From Chrysoperla carnea (lineage: Eukaryota > Arthropoda > Insecta > Neuroptera > Chrysopidae), in contig NC_058338.1 in assembly GCF_905475395.1 (NCBI RefSeq), positions 88,707,435 through 88,771,434 on the forward strand: a stretch of 64,000 nucleotides of DNA, written 5' to 3'. Shown piece after piece: positions 47,521 through 58,900 of the stretch. Below the pieces are notes generated by a model. The model had not been told where the DNA came from and did no database searches. It saw nothing but the letters and a program-made list of their open reading frames with translations. The translations under genes and the position numbers were made by a program. Every line of letters begins with the position of its first letter. The stretch's first letter is position 1.

Positions 47521-48244
47521 ATGGCACGCCATTTTACTATTTAATAGGCTAATTTTTATCGAGAAAAAAATTAATTAATTATTTTTTTTCAATCAGAAAT
47601 TTTATATTTTATATTTTGTAAAATAAATCTTAGTAAAAGAGAGATTGATATAAGATAAGATGAGAATTAAAATTATGATGATAACATAATAAAAATGTAT
47701 TATTATTATGTATCATCATAATAATAATTTCAATAATTATTATTCAATGTATTATTATTATGATGATACATAATAATAATACATTTTTATTATGTTATCA
47801 TCATAATAAAAATGTATTATTATTAGGATGATACATAATAATAAATCAGTTAATTTTATTTGAATTAGATTTAAAAAAAAATGATTGAATTAAAATTATG
47901 TACATAATGGAAATAGAGAATTAAAATTATGTACATAATAAAAATGATTGAATTAAAATTATGTACATAATGGAAATAGAGAATTAAAATTATGTACATA
48001 ATAAAAATGATTGAATTAAAATTATGTACATAATGGAAATATATGGCACGCCGTTTTACTATTTAATATGAATTAAAATTATGTACATAATAAAAATGAT
48101 TGAATTTAAATTACGTACATAATAAAAACGATTGAATTAAAATTATGTACATAATGAAAATTATTATTATTATGATGATAACATAATAATAATGTATCAT
48201 TATTACGATCATTTTTTTTCGGACATAGTAAAATGGCGTGCCAT
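47521..48244. mobile_element. DNA-transposon MITE with internal palindrome array
   Basis: Terminal inverted repeats 'ATGGCACGCCATTTTACTAT' (left) and 'ATAGTAAAATGGCGTGCCAT' (right) are perfect over 20 bp. The flanks read 'ATAAATG' on both sides (47513-47519 and 48245-48251), a 7- or 8-bp target duplication. The interior contains ATT/AAT-rich palindromes (47690-47850) and a tandem array (about 47880-48150). A third, internal copy of the terminal repeat lies at 48042-48065. Confidence 0.88.
47879..48155 (+). repeat. Tandem array of a palindrome-containing unit
   Basis: About eight units of about 30 bp, each containing the perfect palindrome 'ATTATGTACATAAT' (one unit reads ACGTACATAAT) joined by 'GAAATAGAGAATTAAA' or 'AAAAATGATTGAATTAAA'. 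Two spacer types alternate in the first half, so growth was by a higher-order unit. Confidence 0.9.
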
Positions 48245-48486
48245 ATAAATGACTGCTTAGATAAATTGGAAATATGACACATGAACTAAGTATCCTTCGT
48301 GAAATGAGGTTTGCATTGCTAAATTACGAGATAAAGCAGTAGAGGATGTACCGTCACCTTGTTTGAGAAGAAATTTACTGAGTACCGCTGATATTAACCG
48401 GGCTGCTGTATTTGAATAGATTTGAAATTTAGCTAAATCTTTTATTGTGGGTCCTGTGGGTCCTATACCTAGCAGTATATACTTAC

Positions 48487-51400
48487 AAAAAATATAACCA
48501 AGACCGCTAAAACACAAAAAATTGTACTTAAAATATCTTCTTTGTAAAAGAAATATAAAACACAAACAATTATACTGTCACATATAATGACGACAGCTCC
48601 AGTGTATGTTATCCAATTCCACTTTTGAACGTTAACCTACAAATAACAGAAGAGAAATAAAAACATTCTTGGAACTAATCATCATTGGTATCACATACTG
48701 GCAAACAGGGAGCCTACGTGGCCGAGCGGTCTAAGGTGTTTGTGACTTGGACCGTTTGCCTACTTAGAAATAGATTGCGGGTTTGAATCCAGGCAGCGGC
48801 TGCGTGAACTATTATAATTAATGTGGGCGGGAGAATTGTTCACCTTGTCGTTGCTTAGATAAGAACGAAGTGACCGACTCCACCCACATCAACATTGTAA
48901 TTGTAAATATGAATGTAGTTAAAATTAATAAAGATTAATAAATAATGATGTGGATGGCCTTTGCTATAGGCGTATATATGCCAGAGAAACGGAGGTGAAA
49001 CCCCATTATTATTATTACTGGCAAAACAGAAATAATTGCTGAAACTGTTTTGTAAAATAACAAGGTCCTTCACTTTAATAATTTAATTAACCTGTTTTAA
49101 GAATAAGAAGAAATATTTATCTTAATTAATTTTATGATGCAAGCAAAAATTTTCGCAGCTTCGTGAAAGAAAATATTCTGCTTTCTAGAATTTTCCCAAA
49201 TTAAGTAACTTTTAGGTTCACTATAACATAACAACGGAACGTGGACTAGAAGCAATAGAATCAACTTGTATCTATTTTCACTGCCCGTGCCAGTTTCAAA
49301 TTTGCCAGTATGTACTGAATGCTTTGTAAAAATCTGGATATATACCCGACATACTTTTATACATTGTAAGGTAAAAACCTCGACTGCAATAGACACCATA
49401 AGCAAATACATCACTGTAAATACTATTCTTAATTCAAATATACTTGTTAGTAGCAACCAAAGAGCAGTCTGACAAGGAAACTAAAAAAAAAATTAACTAA
49501 AAATCTTAACTTTTATTTAAGAAATAACGAATGAAAGATGGAATTATATGCCGTAAAGTTCTCTGCCGTTTTTCGATCTAACGTTTTTTGTTAATGAGTT
49601 AGTGCTTATTGAATAAACTTTTCTTAAGTTTCACGATGAGTATTGAAAAAACCGAAATTTTAATCATAAGAAAATTTGTAAGAAATAAATTTACTTCAAT
49701 TTATTATAATCAGACCATTTTTTCGTTAAGCTTCATATTAACAAATAAATTTTTATTAAAAGATTTAAAATTTAAAATCTGAATATTTATCAAAATTATA
49801 TATTTTACTGCATATTTTACTAAAAATAACTCACCACATTTATAAGAAACAGAACAAAACTAGACATGCCAAATTTATAACGAATATCATAGAAAAACAT
49901 TAAAAATACGATAGTTACTGTCGAAAATCTAAATGAAAAAGTAGGATTGATTAATATTTATCGCTGCTAATTGTTCGTTTTAGCTAAAAATAGATAATAC
50001 ATACAAAATGGAAAAAATTACTAATGCTGTTCCCAAAATACTATGTAAGGCATGTAGATATTTTTTGCTAAAAATAAAATATAAACTTTAAGTTAATAAA
50101 AAATGAAAATCACTATTTTGTTCGATTAAAGATTATACTGAATCGATAAAAATATTGAAAATTACACCTTTTTGTTTTATTTAAAGAATAAAATTTTATA
50201 CATCGAAGAAAAAAAATATTTTTGTAAACAAACTACATTTTGAATTAACCAATAACCAGACTCCAGAGTTCAACGTTCTCTATCAAGTATAATATTCATG
50301 TACAATGTGCGTCAATCGATTGATACATCCATAAATCTCTGGTTCTGGCAAAAGTTCAGTTTAAACGAGAATATCTCTTTCTATGATTTAATTGTTTTCT
50401 GCGGTTTCACCGGGGTCTTCGAGATCATTTAATTGTTAACTGCAGCTCCTAACCACAGGGAGATAGTGGAACACTTTAGAGTTTTTTCTCAGCAAGAAAA
50501 TAAATATTTTGATTTGAAACATTTTCTTCGAATAGAGGAAATGCGACTTAAAAAACAGCCAAAAGACCAAAATTAATAAAAAGCACCTTGAAAACAATTA
50601 TTTTGTCAGACCCAGAGTTTCATACGTAATGAATATCAAAATATTTTTTTATGTATCGCATTAAGATATGCATCTTGTGTATTTATCACTTCTAAGATTA
50701 TATGAATATATAAAAAGGATTCTGTTAACTATCTTGTTTTATGTAATAAAATTGTCAAGTTTGACGAAGTGTTAGCTTCGGATTACCACACTGATCTGTT
50801 TGATTACAGAAAGAATGTCAAATAAATTATAATTGAAAAAAAATTTTAAAAAACGTACCTCCAAATTCCTAAAACCAAAAAAGAGACACTGCCTATAAGT
50901 CCACATTCGAATATGAGTAGAACAATGGTGATGAAACACTTTTGACTTTTTGGTTGGCTCCAATAATCAACTCCATAAACAGATTCCTTGAAATGTTAAA
51001 TTTAAAATTCAACTTAAAATTAGCATATGTTAAAATTTCATTTTTTGATTGTCAATTATCAACAAGTGCGACAGTCTGTGCCAGGATGTTCTATTAATAA
51101 CCCGATTGACCACCTTTTCATAAGCCCGGTTATTAATTTTGAGCTTTCCAAAAATAATTCTTTTACGATATTTGATTTTAACAATGAGTTAAAACAAAAT
51201 CGTAGAAGAGTTTTAGTCACAACCCATTTTTTATTTTCATTCGATAACTGTATTCCATTGGCTAAGATATGATTTGCCCGAGTCGTTAAAAATTGAAAAT
51301 TAGTTTAGTCTAACTTGGTCTGCGATAATCATTTAAGTTTTGGTGCGACCTCTAAGTCTATAAAATATACATATATATGCAATACTTATTAAATAGATTT

Positions 51401-52253
51401 AGTTTTTTTATTTATAAACTACTATTTGGTAAATGTTTACTTATCTCACGTTTGGTAAAATTGGATTTTGTTGAAAATTCCATCACTGACTCGTGCTAAC
51501 TCGACCCCATTAAAGGCATGGCCAACCCGTAGATCACAGGGTAGAATTTAGTCAGCACATCACTACCTTATCTAGCCTTACTTTCGAACTTTCATTAAAG
51601 ACGCGATTTAATTTTTTCAAAACTTTTTTCATGCGTTTTATGTATTTACGGCCACTACTATTTTTACTTTTCTAACAATCAAGAGACACAAAACTTTTAT
51701 TTGTACAAACAATTATCGCGTAAAAATATCGTTGTAGAAAAAAAATGTTTTTGGTCCCTTTTAACCAAAAGTGAGATAAGTTAGCATACCAATGATTTAC
51801 CAATTCTCCTCCTTCGATGTTTCCACCAGGAAAACTTTCTGTAAAAGCATCCGAATCTTTTGAATAGGTGTTAAAAGAAATTTTATTTTCCTTTTCCGAC
51901 AAGAAAGATTCTTTTCGATCTGGGTCCTCACCCAAAATAATTGGTCTAAGATAATCCTAAAAGAAGATCGAAAGATATTATTTTTACTTTACGATTTGTT
52001 TCGCCAAATTCAAACAGAGCTGATCAAAATTGGAAACTATAATCCAAAATATTTATATACAATTATAGTTGGGAAACTACCTTAATCGAATGTCAAATGA
52101 TCAAATGAGAATTATGGCATCTTTGTATATTTGTATATTTTCAGGATTAAAATAAAAAGTATTTACGTGAACTATACTAGATTTCGATTCCAAGAAGTCC
52201 TCAGAATTTTTATCGTATATCGGTCCGTTTTCCTTGTCTACAGTTCTTATCAT
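48487..52253 (-). CDS. Gene A: divergent TMBIM/lifeguard-like membrane protein
   Basis: Seven minus-strand exons, all with AG/GT borders and compatible phases: 52167-52253 (ATG), 51801-51956, 50859-50986, 50005-50067, 49835-49928, 49355-49480 and 48487-48636. The joined frame is open for about 260 residues. Exons 1-2 give an acidic, charged cytosolic N-terminus of about 81 residues with no signal peptide. Exon 3 has 'GVDYWSQPKSQKCF' then TM1. Exon 4 gives TM2. Exon 5 has 'YDIRYKFGMSSFVLF', matching the charged turn before TM3 in lifeguard proteins. Exon 6 ends 'VEVFTLQCIKVN', like the F(S/A)xQTK segment of that family. Exon 7 holds two further helices. Family members are multi-pass ER/Golgi/plasma-membrane proteins that modulate calcium leak and cell death. 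The final helix (with an AVD-type motif) and stop were not located, so the model is incomplete. Intron 6 contains a SINE. Confidence 0.7.
48709..49016 (+). mobile_element. tRNA-derived SINE, long form, in intron 6 of gene A
   Basis: A box 'TGGCCGAGCGGTCTAAGG', B box 'GGTTTGAATCC' (one change from GGTTCGAATCC), a middle section with 'GTGGGCGGGAGAATTGTTCA' and 'ACGAAGTGACCGACTCCACC', then the same 3' half as the SINE at 45672, ending in short ATT repeats. A target duplication 'ACTGGCAAA(A)CAG' flanks it (48697-48708 and 49017-49029). It is antisense to gene A. Confidence 0.88.
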
Positions 52254-52950
52254 TTTTACCACGATTTGTCTATTACATACTTAGCCAAATAAATTTTCAA
52301 ATGTGTTTCCATGGAATCTACAAATAATAACAAAGAGAAACGGGTAAAAAAAAGGGAAGAAAATTCGTACTGCAAGAACTGCGTTAGCTAAGCAAATTTC
52401 CTCAATGTTGCATTTTGAATTTTGAATTTTTAAAGAATTTTACTTCGAAAGCTAAGCGCTTAGTAAAAAAAATTATAACAGTACTTTTTTGCTTAAAATT
52501 GATCAAAAAATACAAAAATATTTTTTATTTTGGAAAAATTCAAAATTTTTACTTTGCGACATATTGATGATAGTTGTCCCTAGATAGCGATGACTTCTGG
52601 CCAACTCTTGGTGGTAAGAAGGGTACTGAAAGTGCGAAGAAAGTACAAAATAGCAAAATTTGATGAGGTTTTTGTGTAGACTACTTTTTTTTGAGTGGAT
52701 TAATTTTTGATAGTAAATGACTGAGCGGTGCTAACTATTGGAAAAGGCGAAATTCATGGAATCAAAACCATTTACCTCGTAGTATTGGGAAAATCATTTA
52801 TCCAAACAACAAACTGTGACCTTAAAGAGAACTACGATAACAGGTATATTAGTTACAGGTAGTTGTTAACTCAGTTACAGTTCATGTTGAAAAACCACAG
52901 TAATTTATTACAATACTGTTCCAATAGACGCATTAACTGAAGTGTAATAA
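52254..52950. other. Upstream region of gene A
   Basis: The promoter and 5' UTR of gene A should fall here. No TATA box, initiator or CpG cluster stands out in this AT-rich sequence. Confidence 0.35.
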
Positions 52951-53370
52951 AACAAGTGAAAACAAACAATTGACTGAGTTAATTGTTGAAATACCATGTA
53001 AAGACAATATTTATTATGGAATCGTTTATTTTTTTTTACGCCATGTAAGTAGATAACCACATACATGTAACTGCTATTCCCATATAATACATTCTAAAAC
53101 ATACTACAGTGATGTTTACGAAAAAATGATGTAAACAAAAGTTGTTTATTTTTCTATAAGGAATATTTTTTATACTAAAACTTGTATTCTATCTCTAACG
53201 GTTTACAAAATGGGTTCTACGGACCCAAGACCCAATTGACCCTATGTTGCTCATATACCAACTCAACCTTACTTTTTACGTCCTAAGCACGCTATAAAAT
53301 GATCAGCTTGATATTTCTTTTCTTTTTTGATTTCTCGTGTTACATATTTTCTTCAATTCTAACGGTTTAC
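52951..53370 (-). repeat. Repeat family A, copy 7 (truncated)
   Basis: Starts 'ACAAGTGAAAACAAACAATTG', includes 'ACAAAATGGGTTCTACGGACC' and stops in the 'TTTTTTGATTTCTCGTG' region, before the terminal hairpin. Confidence 0.8.
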
Positions 53371-53390
53371 GAATAAATGTTATAAATAAA

Positions 53391-53910
53391 CAAGTGAAAA
53401 CAAACAATTGACTGAGTTAATTGTTGAAATACCATGTTCAGACAGTGTTGATTACTCACATAGACAGTGTCACATAACACATACATACCTGTCACACATA
53501 TATAACTGACATTCCCAAATAATACATACTATACAATTTGCACGTAATTTGCGCTCTCACGGGTAAACAGTGATGCTTACGAAAAAATGTATCAAACAAA
53601 AGTTGTTTATTTTTTTATAAGGAACATTTTTTACGTTTAAGATTTCTACCTCTAATGGTTTACAAGATGGGTCCTACGGACCCAAGACCCAATTGACCTA
53701 TCTTGCTCATTTACGAACTCGACTTCATTTTTTATGCCCATTTTTTATAAAAAGCTTGATATCTCTTTTCGTTATCGTGATGGCAGACGGACATACGACT
53801 GACAGACGACAAACAGACAGACAACCGAAAATGGACTAATTTGGTGATTTTATGAACAACTGTCCCAAAATTTTGTTGGTAGCATCAATATTTTCATGCT
53901 TCAAAAAGCT
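53391..53910 (-). repeat. Repeat family A, copy 8
   Basis: A second copy in the same orientation about 20 bp after copy 7. It starts again with 'AACAAGTGAAAACAAACAATTG' and reaches 'GTAGCATCAATATTTTCATGC' but lacks the hairpin. Two head-to-tail, similarly truncated copies suggest tandem duplication or repeated insertion at one site. Confidence 0.8.
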
Positions 53911-55439
53911 CGATTTATTAATGGTTAAAACTACTGTTTGACTGCTTGACGTCATTCAATATTAAGTCTTTGAAGCAGAAAATTGGGTGGCAGATTTCCT
54001 CAATTTGGTTCCATTATTACGTAATACTTAATACGCATTGAAAATGTATTTTAAATAATAATGAAATTCAATAATAAACATAAATGTCGACATTTTAAAT
54101 AAATATCATAAATATTGTGTTAAATAAAATCACTATAATAAAAATGATGAGTGAATTATTTAAAATATATACACAAAGCATTATTAGATTGGCATATAAT
54201 AATAATTCGATCTATCTAGAAAATATTATATATATATTTATATTGAAAGGAATATATTTCTTGCTTATGATGACTGACGACTACGATGATACTACAAACA
54301 AAATGGGAAAATACTTTCAAAGAAAAATAATATTTAATGAGAAAGTTGTTCAGCATAAAGCAGCATATACAGTATGTCACAAAATCACCCAAACTAACGC
54401 GTGATACAAATTGAAAAACTTGCTTTAATCAAAAAAAAAAAAAAAATACACAACATGTCATATTATCTTAATTATATTAATTTTATTAAACGAATGTTTT
54501 ATTATTAAATATGGAAAATGATGTCAGCCAAATGGCGCTTCTGAAACTTTTGTAGCAGTTTAGTGGTTCGATGTAATTTTTTATGACTCTTCGCAAGTTT
54601 CTTTAAAGGGCTATATCCCGTTAGAATTTTCAAAGAATTGATTTTTTGCATTTCCGGCATATAAGTATATTTTCTGAAAATTTCTAGTTAATCCGATAAA
54701 TATTCACATGAAGAAAAAATTAAATTGAATGTAAACGTCTTGAAATGAAACGCGTTTTTCTCGAAATTGCATTTTCAAAGTCAGTGAGCAAGATTTTTCC
54801 GATCGGTTTCGATTTTTTCACAATCTTCTTAGGTATATTCCCCAGGTATTGATCCAAGGAATAAGATTTAGACTACTTTAGTCATTTTGTCAAAAATCAT
54901 AATTTTGACTATTCCTACGATGAATACCTGTACACATTTATCGACTAAAAAAATTTTCTAGATTTTTTCATTTTGGATGATCAAAACCAGAAATATGGTG
55001 CTCACCGCTAGAAACCTTTTTTTAGAGGACCTTCAGTAGATCATCTCATATCAAATTTTTGAAAACGGACAACGGGACCTTAAAATTGAAAAAATGTCGA
55101 ACATTTCTTAAAATTAAAAACGGTAATTGACGAAATTCCTTCTTCGCTCGTTAATAGTGTATCATATCGACACCTGTCAAAGGACTTTACAACGTCTAAG
55201 TATGTCGTAAAGAATTATGATTGCTTGTTGGTTCGGTGATTTAGGGACACCCTATATATACTCAAAGTATTCATAGTGTTCACACAGAAGAATATTCATG
55301 TAATAGAATCACGTATTCGGGTGATACATTCATATCTTGATTGTGTTTGGGTGGCAGTTTTTATAGTGTTTGTATGAAGCAGAAAAAATATCTGATTTGT
55401 ACTTCGGATATAATTTATAAAATATTACAAGCATATATA
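53911..55439. other. Unassigned spacer
   Basis: No gene supported. A 95-codon frame at 54117-54404 is compositionally AT-driven. The end of the stretch contains 'AGGGACACCCTATATATA' (about 55245-55262), which looks like a Tc1/mariner-type terminus, but I could not find its partner end. Confidence 0.35.
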
Positions 55440-55721
55440 CTACGTTTATTTATTTTCGAAAAATTACTAAATATTACTAAGAAAATTAAAATTTTTTAAA
55501 TTGATTGTTCATGAAAATGGTTTTTCTAAAGTATAAATTAAAACGGCAGTGACGTCAACACTTCGCGTTCGTAACGCCTTCGTACGGAGAAACAATAAAA
55601 TAACATGAATAGTGATAAATGGTTTGTCTCTCAGCTGGCTTTCACTATATTATAACGCAAATTTCCATAGAAACCGATTTGTTTGCTGCCTAAACAGAGG
55701 TTAATACGTCACTACCGTTTT
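55440..55721 (-). repeat. Repeat family D, copy 2, with TIR-like ends
   Basis: Within it, 55540-55721 is bounded by 'AAAACGGCAGTGACGT' and 'ACGTCACTACCGTTTT', imperfect inverted repeats typical of a MITE of about 180 bp. Homology to 3140-3395 extends outside these ends ('AAATGGTTTTTCTA'), so either the flank belongs to the family too or both copies lie in a duplicated block. Confidence 0.7.
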
Positions 55722-56894
55722 ATTTATTTAAAAATATAATCAATGCAACTTCTCACTATTGACCATTAGATAAATAATTTTCTATGGGGGGTCTAGAATC
55801 GCTGCCAGATGCAAGCTTTTGGCACAGTTATTTGGACGAAAACTCTCACTCTCTTTTTGGAAAAGTCTAAGCTGCAACAAATTCCAAAATAATTTTTTTT
55901 TTCGTTTTTTTCCAAGGTTTCGATTTTACCGTTACAAAAAATCGCAAAAAATCGCGAAAATATTTTGGTCTCCAAAAAATTCCATAAAAAAAATTTTAAC
56001 AATTTTTATCTAAAAAAATAAAAAAAATGGGATTTAATTGACGGTTAAACTTGAGAGAGAAGAAACTTTCTCTCAAAAAGATTTTTATAAGGAATAGGTA
56101 CGAGAGCATGAAGTGTGGATTCAGATTTTTTCCTTTTTCAATTATTTCAAAAAAATCCTAAATCCGAAATTGTCTATCTATTCAAGTTTCCATTTTCAGC
56201 TATATCTTTCATGCCTTAGCTACATTATTCATTGATATGAACTACATCTGAAGTATTTTATATTGTCAAGCACCAATTTTTTCCTTCTCAACACTATTTC
56301 CTATTGCATAAGGTATCCATATCAATTCACTTCAGCATGTTTATGCTAACGGCAACTGCACGGTGTCGAAATTGTATAAAGAATCAACGAGTTATCGATA
56401 CTATTTTTATATGTACACCAAACCAAGTGCCCTTACCTCTCTACGCTTATCACCCCGGCTCGCGTTTTTTCTCTTTATAGCGCGTTATATATTTCAATAA
56501 TAAATTGTGTTACGACATTTTTTTTTTTATATACACACACACACTCAATATGACTGGTGAGAGGATCGACACACTTCCATAATTTTGTATGTCACACGTT
56601 TCAAACATTTTAAGTTTTATTAAGCAAATTTAAACGTTTTTATATTTTTCATTATTATTTCCATTCCATTTGAATTTTCTCATTTTCTTTGCTACTATTT
56701 TTTTTAATGCGTGAAAATTTGCGTACACACCATATACTATAGTTTTTCTTTTAGCGTTCCGTACTCAAAACATATGAGAGACACGAAACAAGTCAATGCG
56801 GGACGTACTCTCGTTAAAACTGTTTTGAAGTTTTATCTAGTGGGAAATAAACTAATGAAGTCAGACATTCACTAGGGCGGTGATAATCAGGCTT
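55722..56894. other. Unassigned spacer
   Basis: No gene supported. Overlapping open frames on both strands at 55793-56013 are A/T-run artefacts. A short (AC)n run lies at about 56534-56545. Confidence 0.4.
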
Positions 56895-57065
56895 AAAACT
56901 CAAGAAAACGAGTAAAAACAAATAACTGCCTCAGTTAATTGTTGAAATACCATTTGTAGACAATGTTGATTACGCAATCGTTTGTTTTTTTACGTCATCT
57001 TAGTAAAGAAAGATAGCCACTCTCAGGGAGCCACGTATACATACATGTCACACACACACACACTG
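56895..57065 (-). repeat. Repeat family A, copy 9 (start only)
   Basis: 'CGAGTAAAAACAAATAACTGC', 'CTCAGTTAATTGTTGAAATACC' and 'TACATACATGTCACACACAC' followed by an (AC)n run, after which homology is lost. Confidence 0.7.
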
Positions 57066-57984
57066 TTTACTCCTTTTTTGAACTTTTGTTTTAAGATATC
57101 TGAATCTATCCTTATCTTAGTCTTAAAAGAAAGGCGCAAGTTCACGCAATTTTTTTTTCATAAACATACTTAAAGAATACTCAAACTTTGCTTTGTTACA
57201 AAAAATTTTGCCCGACAGAATTTGAAAGCACAAACCTTCGTCTTCAATAACCAATAGAAATCATCATTCAATTTCACTAAGAAATACAGTAAACATGAAT
57301 AAAATTACATGGTAAATCGAGAGCGACAACAATAATAACATTCATCCGTACGAGCAGATAGTTTGAGCCTTCCAAAATAGGACAAGGACAAAAACTTTTA
57401 TCAAAAAATAACTTTCAATGCAAAACAAAAGAGTTGAGTTTGACATTTTGGTCAGAAATTTGATATAATTATTCCCGCTGTGCGTTGTATCAGTTTTAAT
57501 GTTGGAAATACACCTAGAAACGTTTACATCCATAATATTGACTACTTTGCTGAAATGATAATGTTTGGCTTGTGAATAATAATTTCTAGTACGGAACACT
57601 AGATGTATAAGTACAACTTACACTTGGCCGATTTTTTTTCTTGTTTTTTTTTTTTTTTTTTAACTTAATAAATTTTGTATCTATGAGGACTGTGTGAATG
57701 TGAACAAACAACATGTTGTTTAGTTTATTTATGAGACTGTGAGATGTTTATTTCTCTTATTTCTTCTAGTTTAGGGAGTTCATTACGAAGTAGAGCATTT
57801 GTTTTCCTTTTTTAATGTTTTATTATTTAACATGCTTTCTTCTAATTTCTTTATATAAAGAATTTTTTAATATAAGTATAATTTTTATCATAAATTATGT
57901 TACTAAAACATAGTTTTTATATTCAAAATATTCCAGATAAAATATGATGATGTATACAGCGAGTCTACTTTAGTTGGCTCCATA
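57066..57984. other. Unassigned spacer
   Basis: No gene supported. Poly-T tract of about 20 bp at 57642-57661. Confidence 0.4.
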
Positions 57985-58900
57985 TGGAAAACTTTTTGGA
58001 ACTATATTCCTTATAGCACGTTATAATTTGTTTGCTGGTTGGGAAGTAAAACCAAAATATATGCAACAATTTTATACGACCCCAAAATCCGACGATATTA
58101 TCTAGGAAACTAAAACTTGTTTAATCGATTCAGCAAGCCATGAATTTTGAGAATATTTTGAAAATATTTTACAATCAATCAAGTTGTATTTTTATCCAAA
58201 TTTTATGTTTTTCATTCAAAAAATGAGTTGTGAATTATAAGAAAAAGTTAAACATGATAGAAATAATTTAAAGTAAGAAAAAGGAAATTTTATGTTATGT
58301 CATATTAAATATCTTGATCAATCCAAATGAAGGTAATGTACGCACATATTAGGTTGAACACTAAATCAGAAGTATATAATATATTTTTTTAAATTAAAAT
58401 TAATTCATAAAGTATAGACTTAAAGTAGCCTTAATATTTAATTCTATAAACAATAAAACAAGTATTTGACTTCATAAATTAATACTTTCAGAATTACCAA
58501 TGCTCAGAAACGCAAACAGTATCGTGAGAGAAAAAAAAACCATTTACAAGAAACTAATTACACTAAACCTGCAAGGTAGCGTACCACAAAAGTAATATTA
58601 ATAATAATGACACATATAGTTGTTTATATTTTCAAGTAATTTGGGAATTATGTTTTTTTTATAGCAAACCGACTACAAGCTACACTGAATATTTTAAAAA
58701 ATAGAGAGAAGGAAAAAGCACAAAATGATCCTACAAAATTGAACATGTGCATAATTAATCATTCAAACCAGCAAAAAAATCAAAACAAATCTGAGGAAGG
58801 AAGTAAGCGCTACATTTATAATATACGAAGATACGATAGGAACATAGTTTCAAACGGGTGGCCTATAACATCTCTCGTTTTTTTTACTGTAAGGTTTACG
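57985..58900 (+). repeat. Repeat family E, copy without the THAP element
   Basis: Aligns with 11840-12012 and then directly with 13270-13800, so it represents the site before insertion of the element at 12013-13257. It carries two blocks absent from the other copy: 58491-58570 and 58671-58805. Each is bounded by AG and GT-like signals and encodes basic peptides such as 'NAQKRKQYRERKKNHLQ' and 'NREKEKAQNDPTK'. These may be exon remnants of the autonomous parent. Confidence 0.6.

Noticed and set aside
48257..48480. Open minus-strand frame just downstream of gene A exon 7 ('IGPTGPTIKDLAKF...')
   Set aside because: It is not in frame with exon 7, the only nearby acceptor would need a 13-bp intron, and it lacks the expected final helix. 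Left out of gene A.
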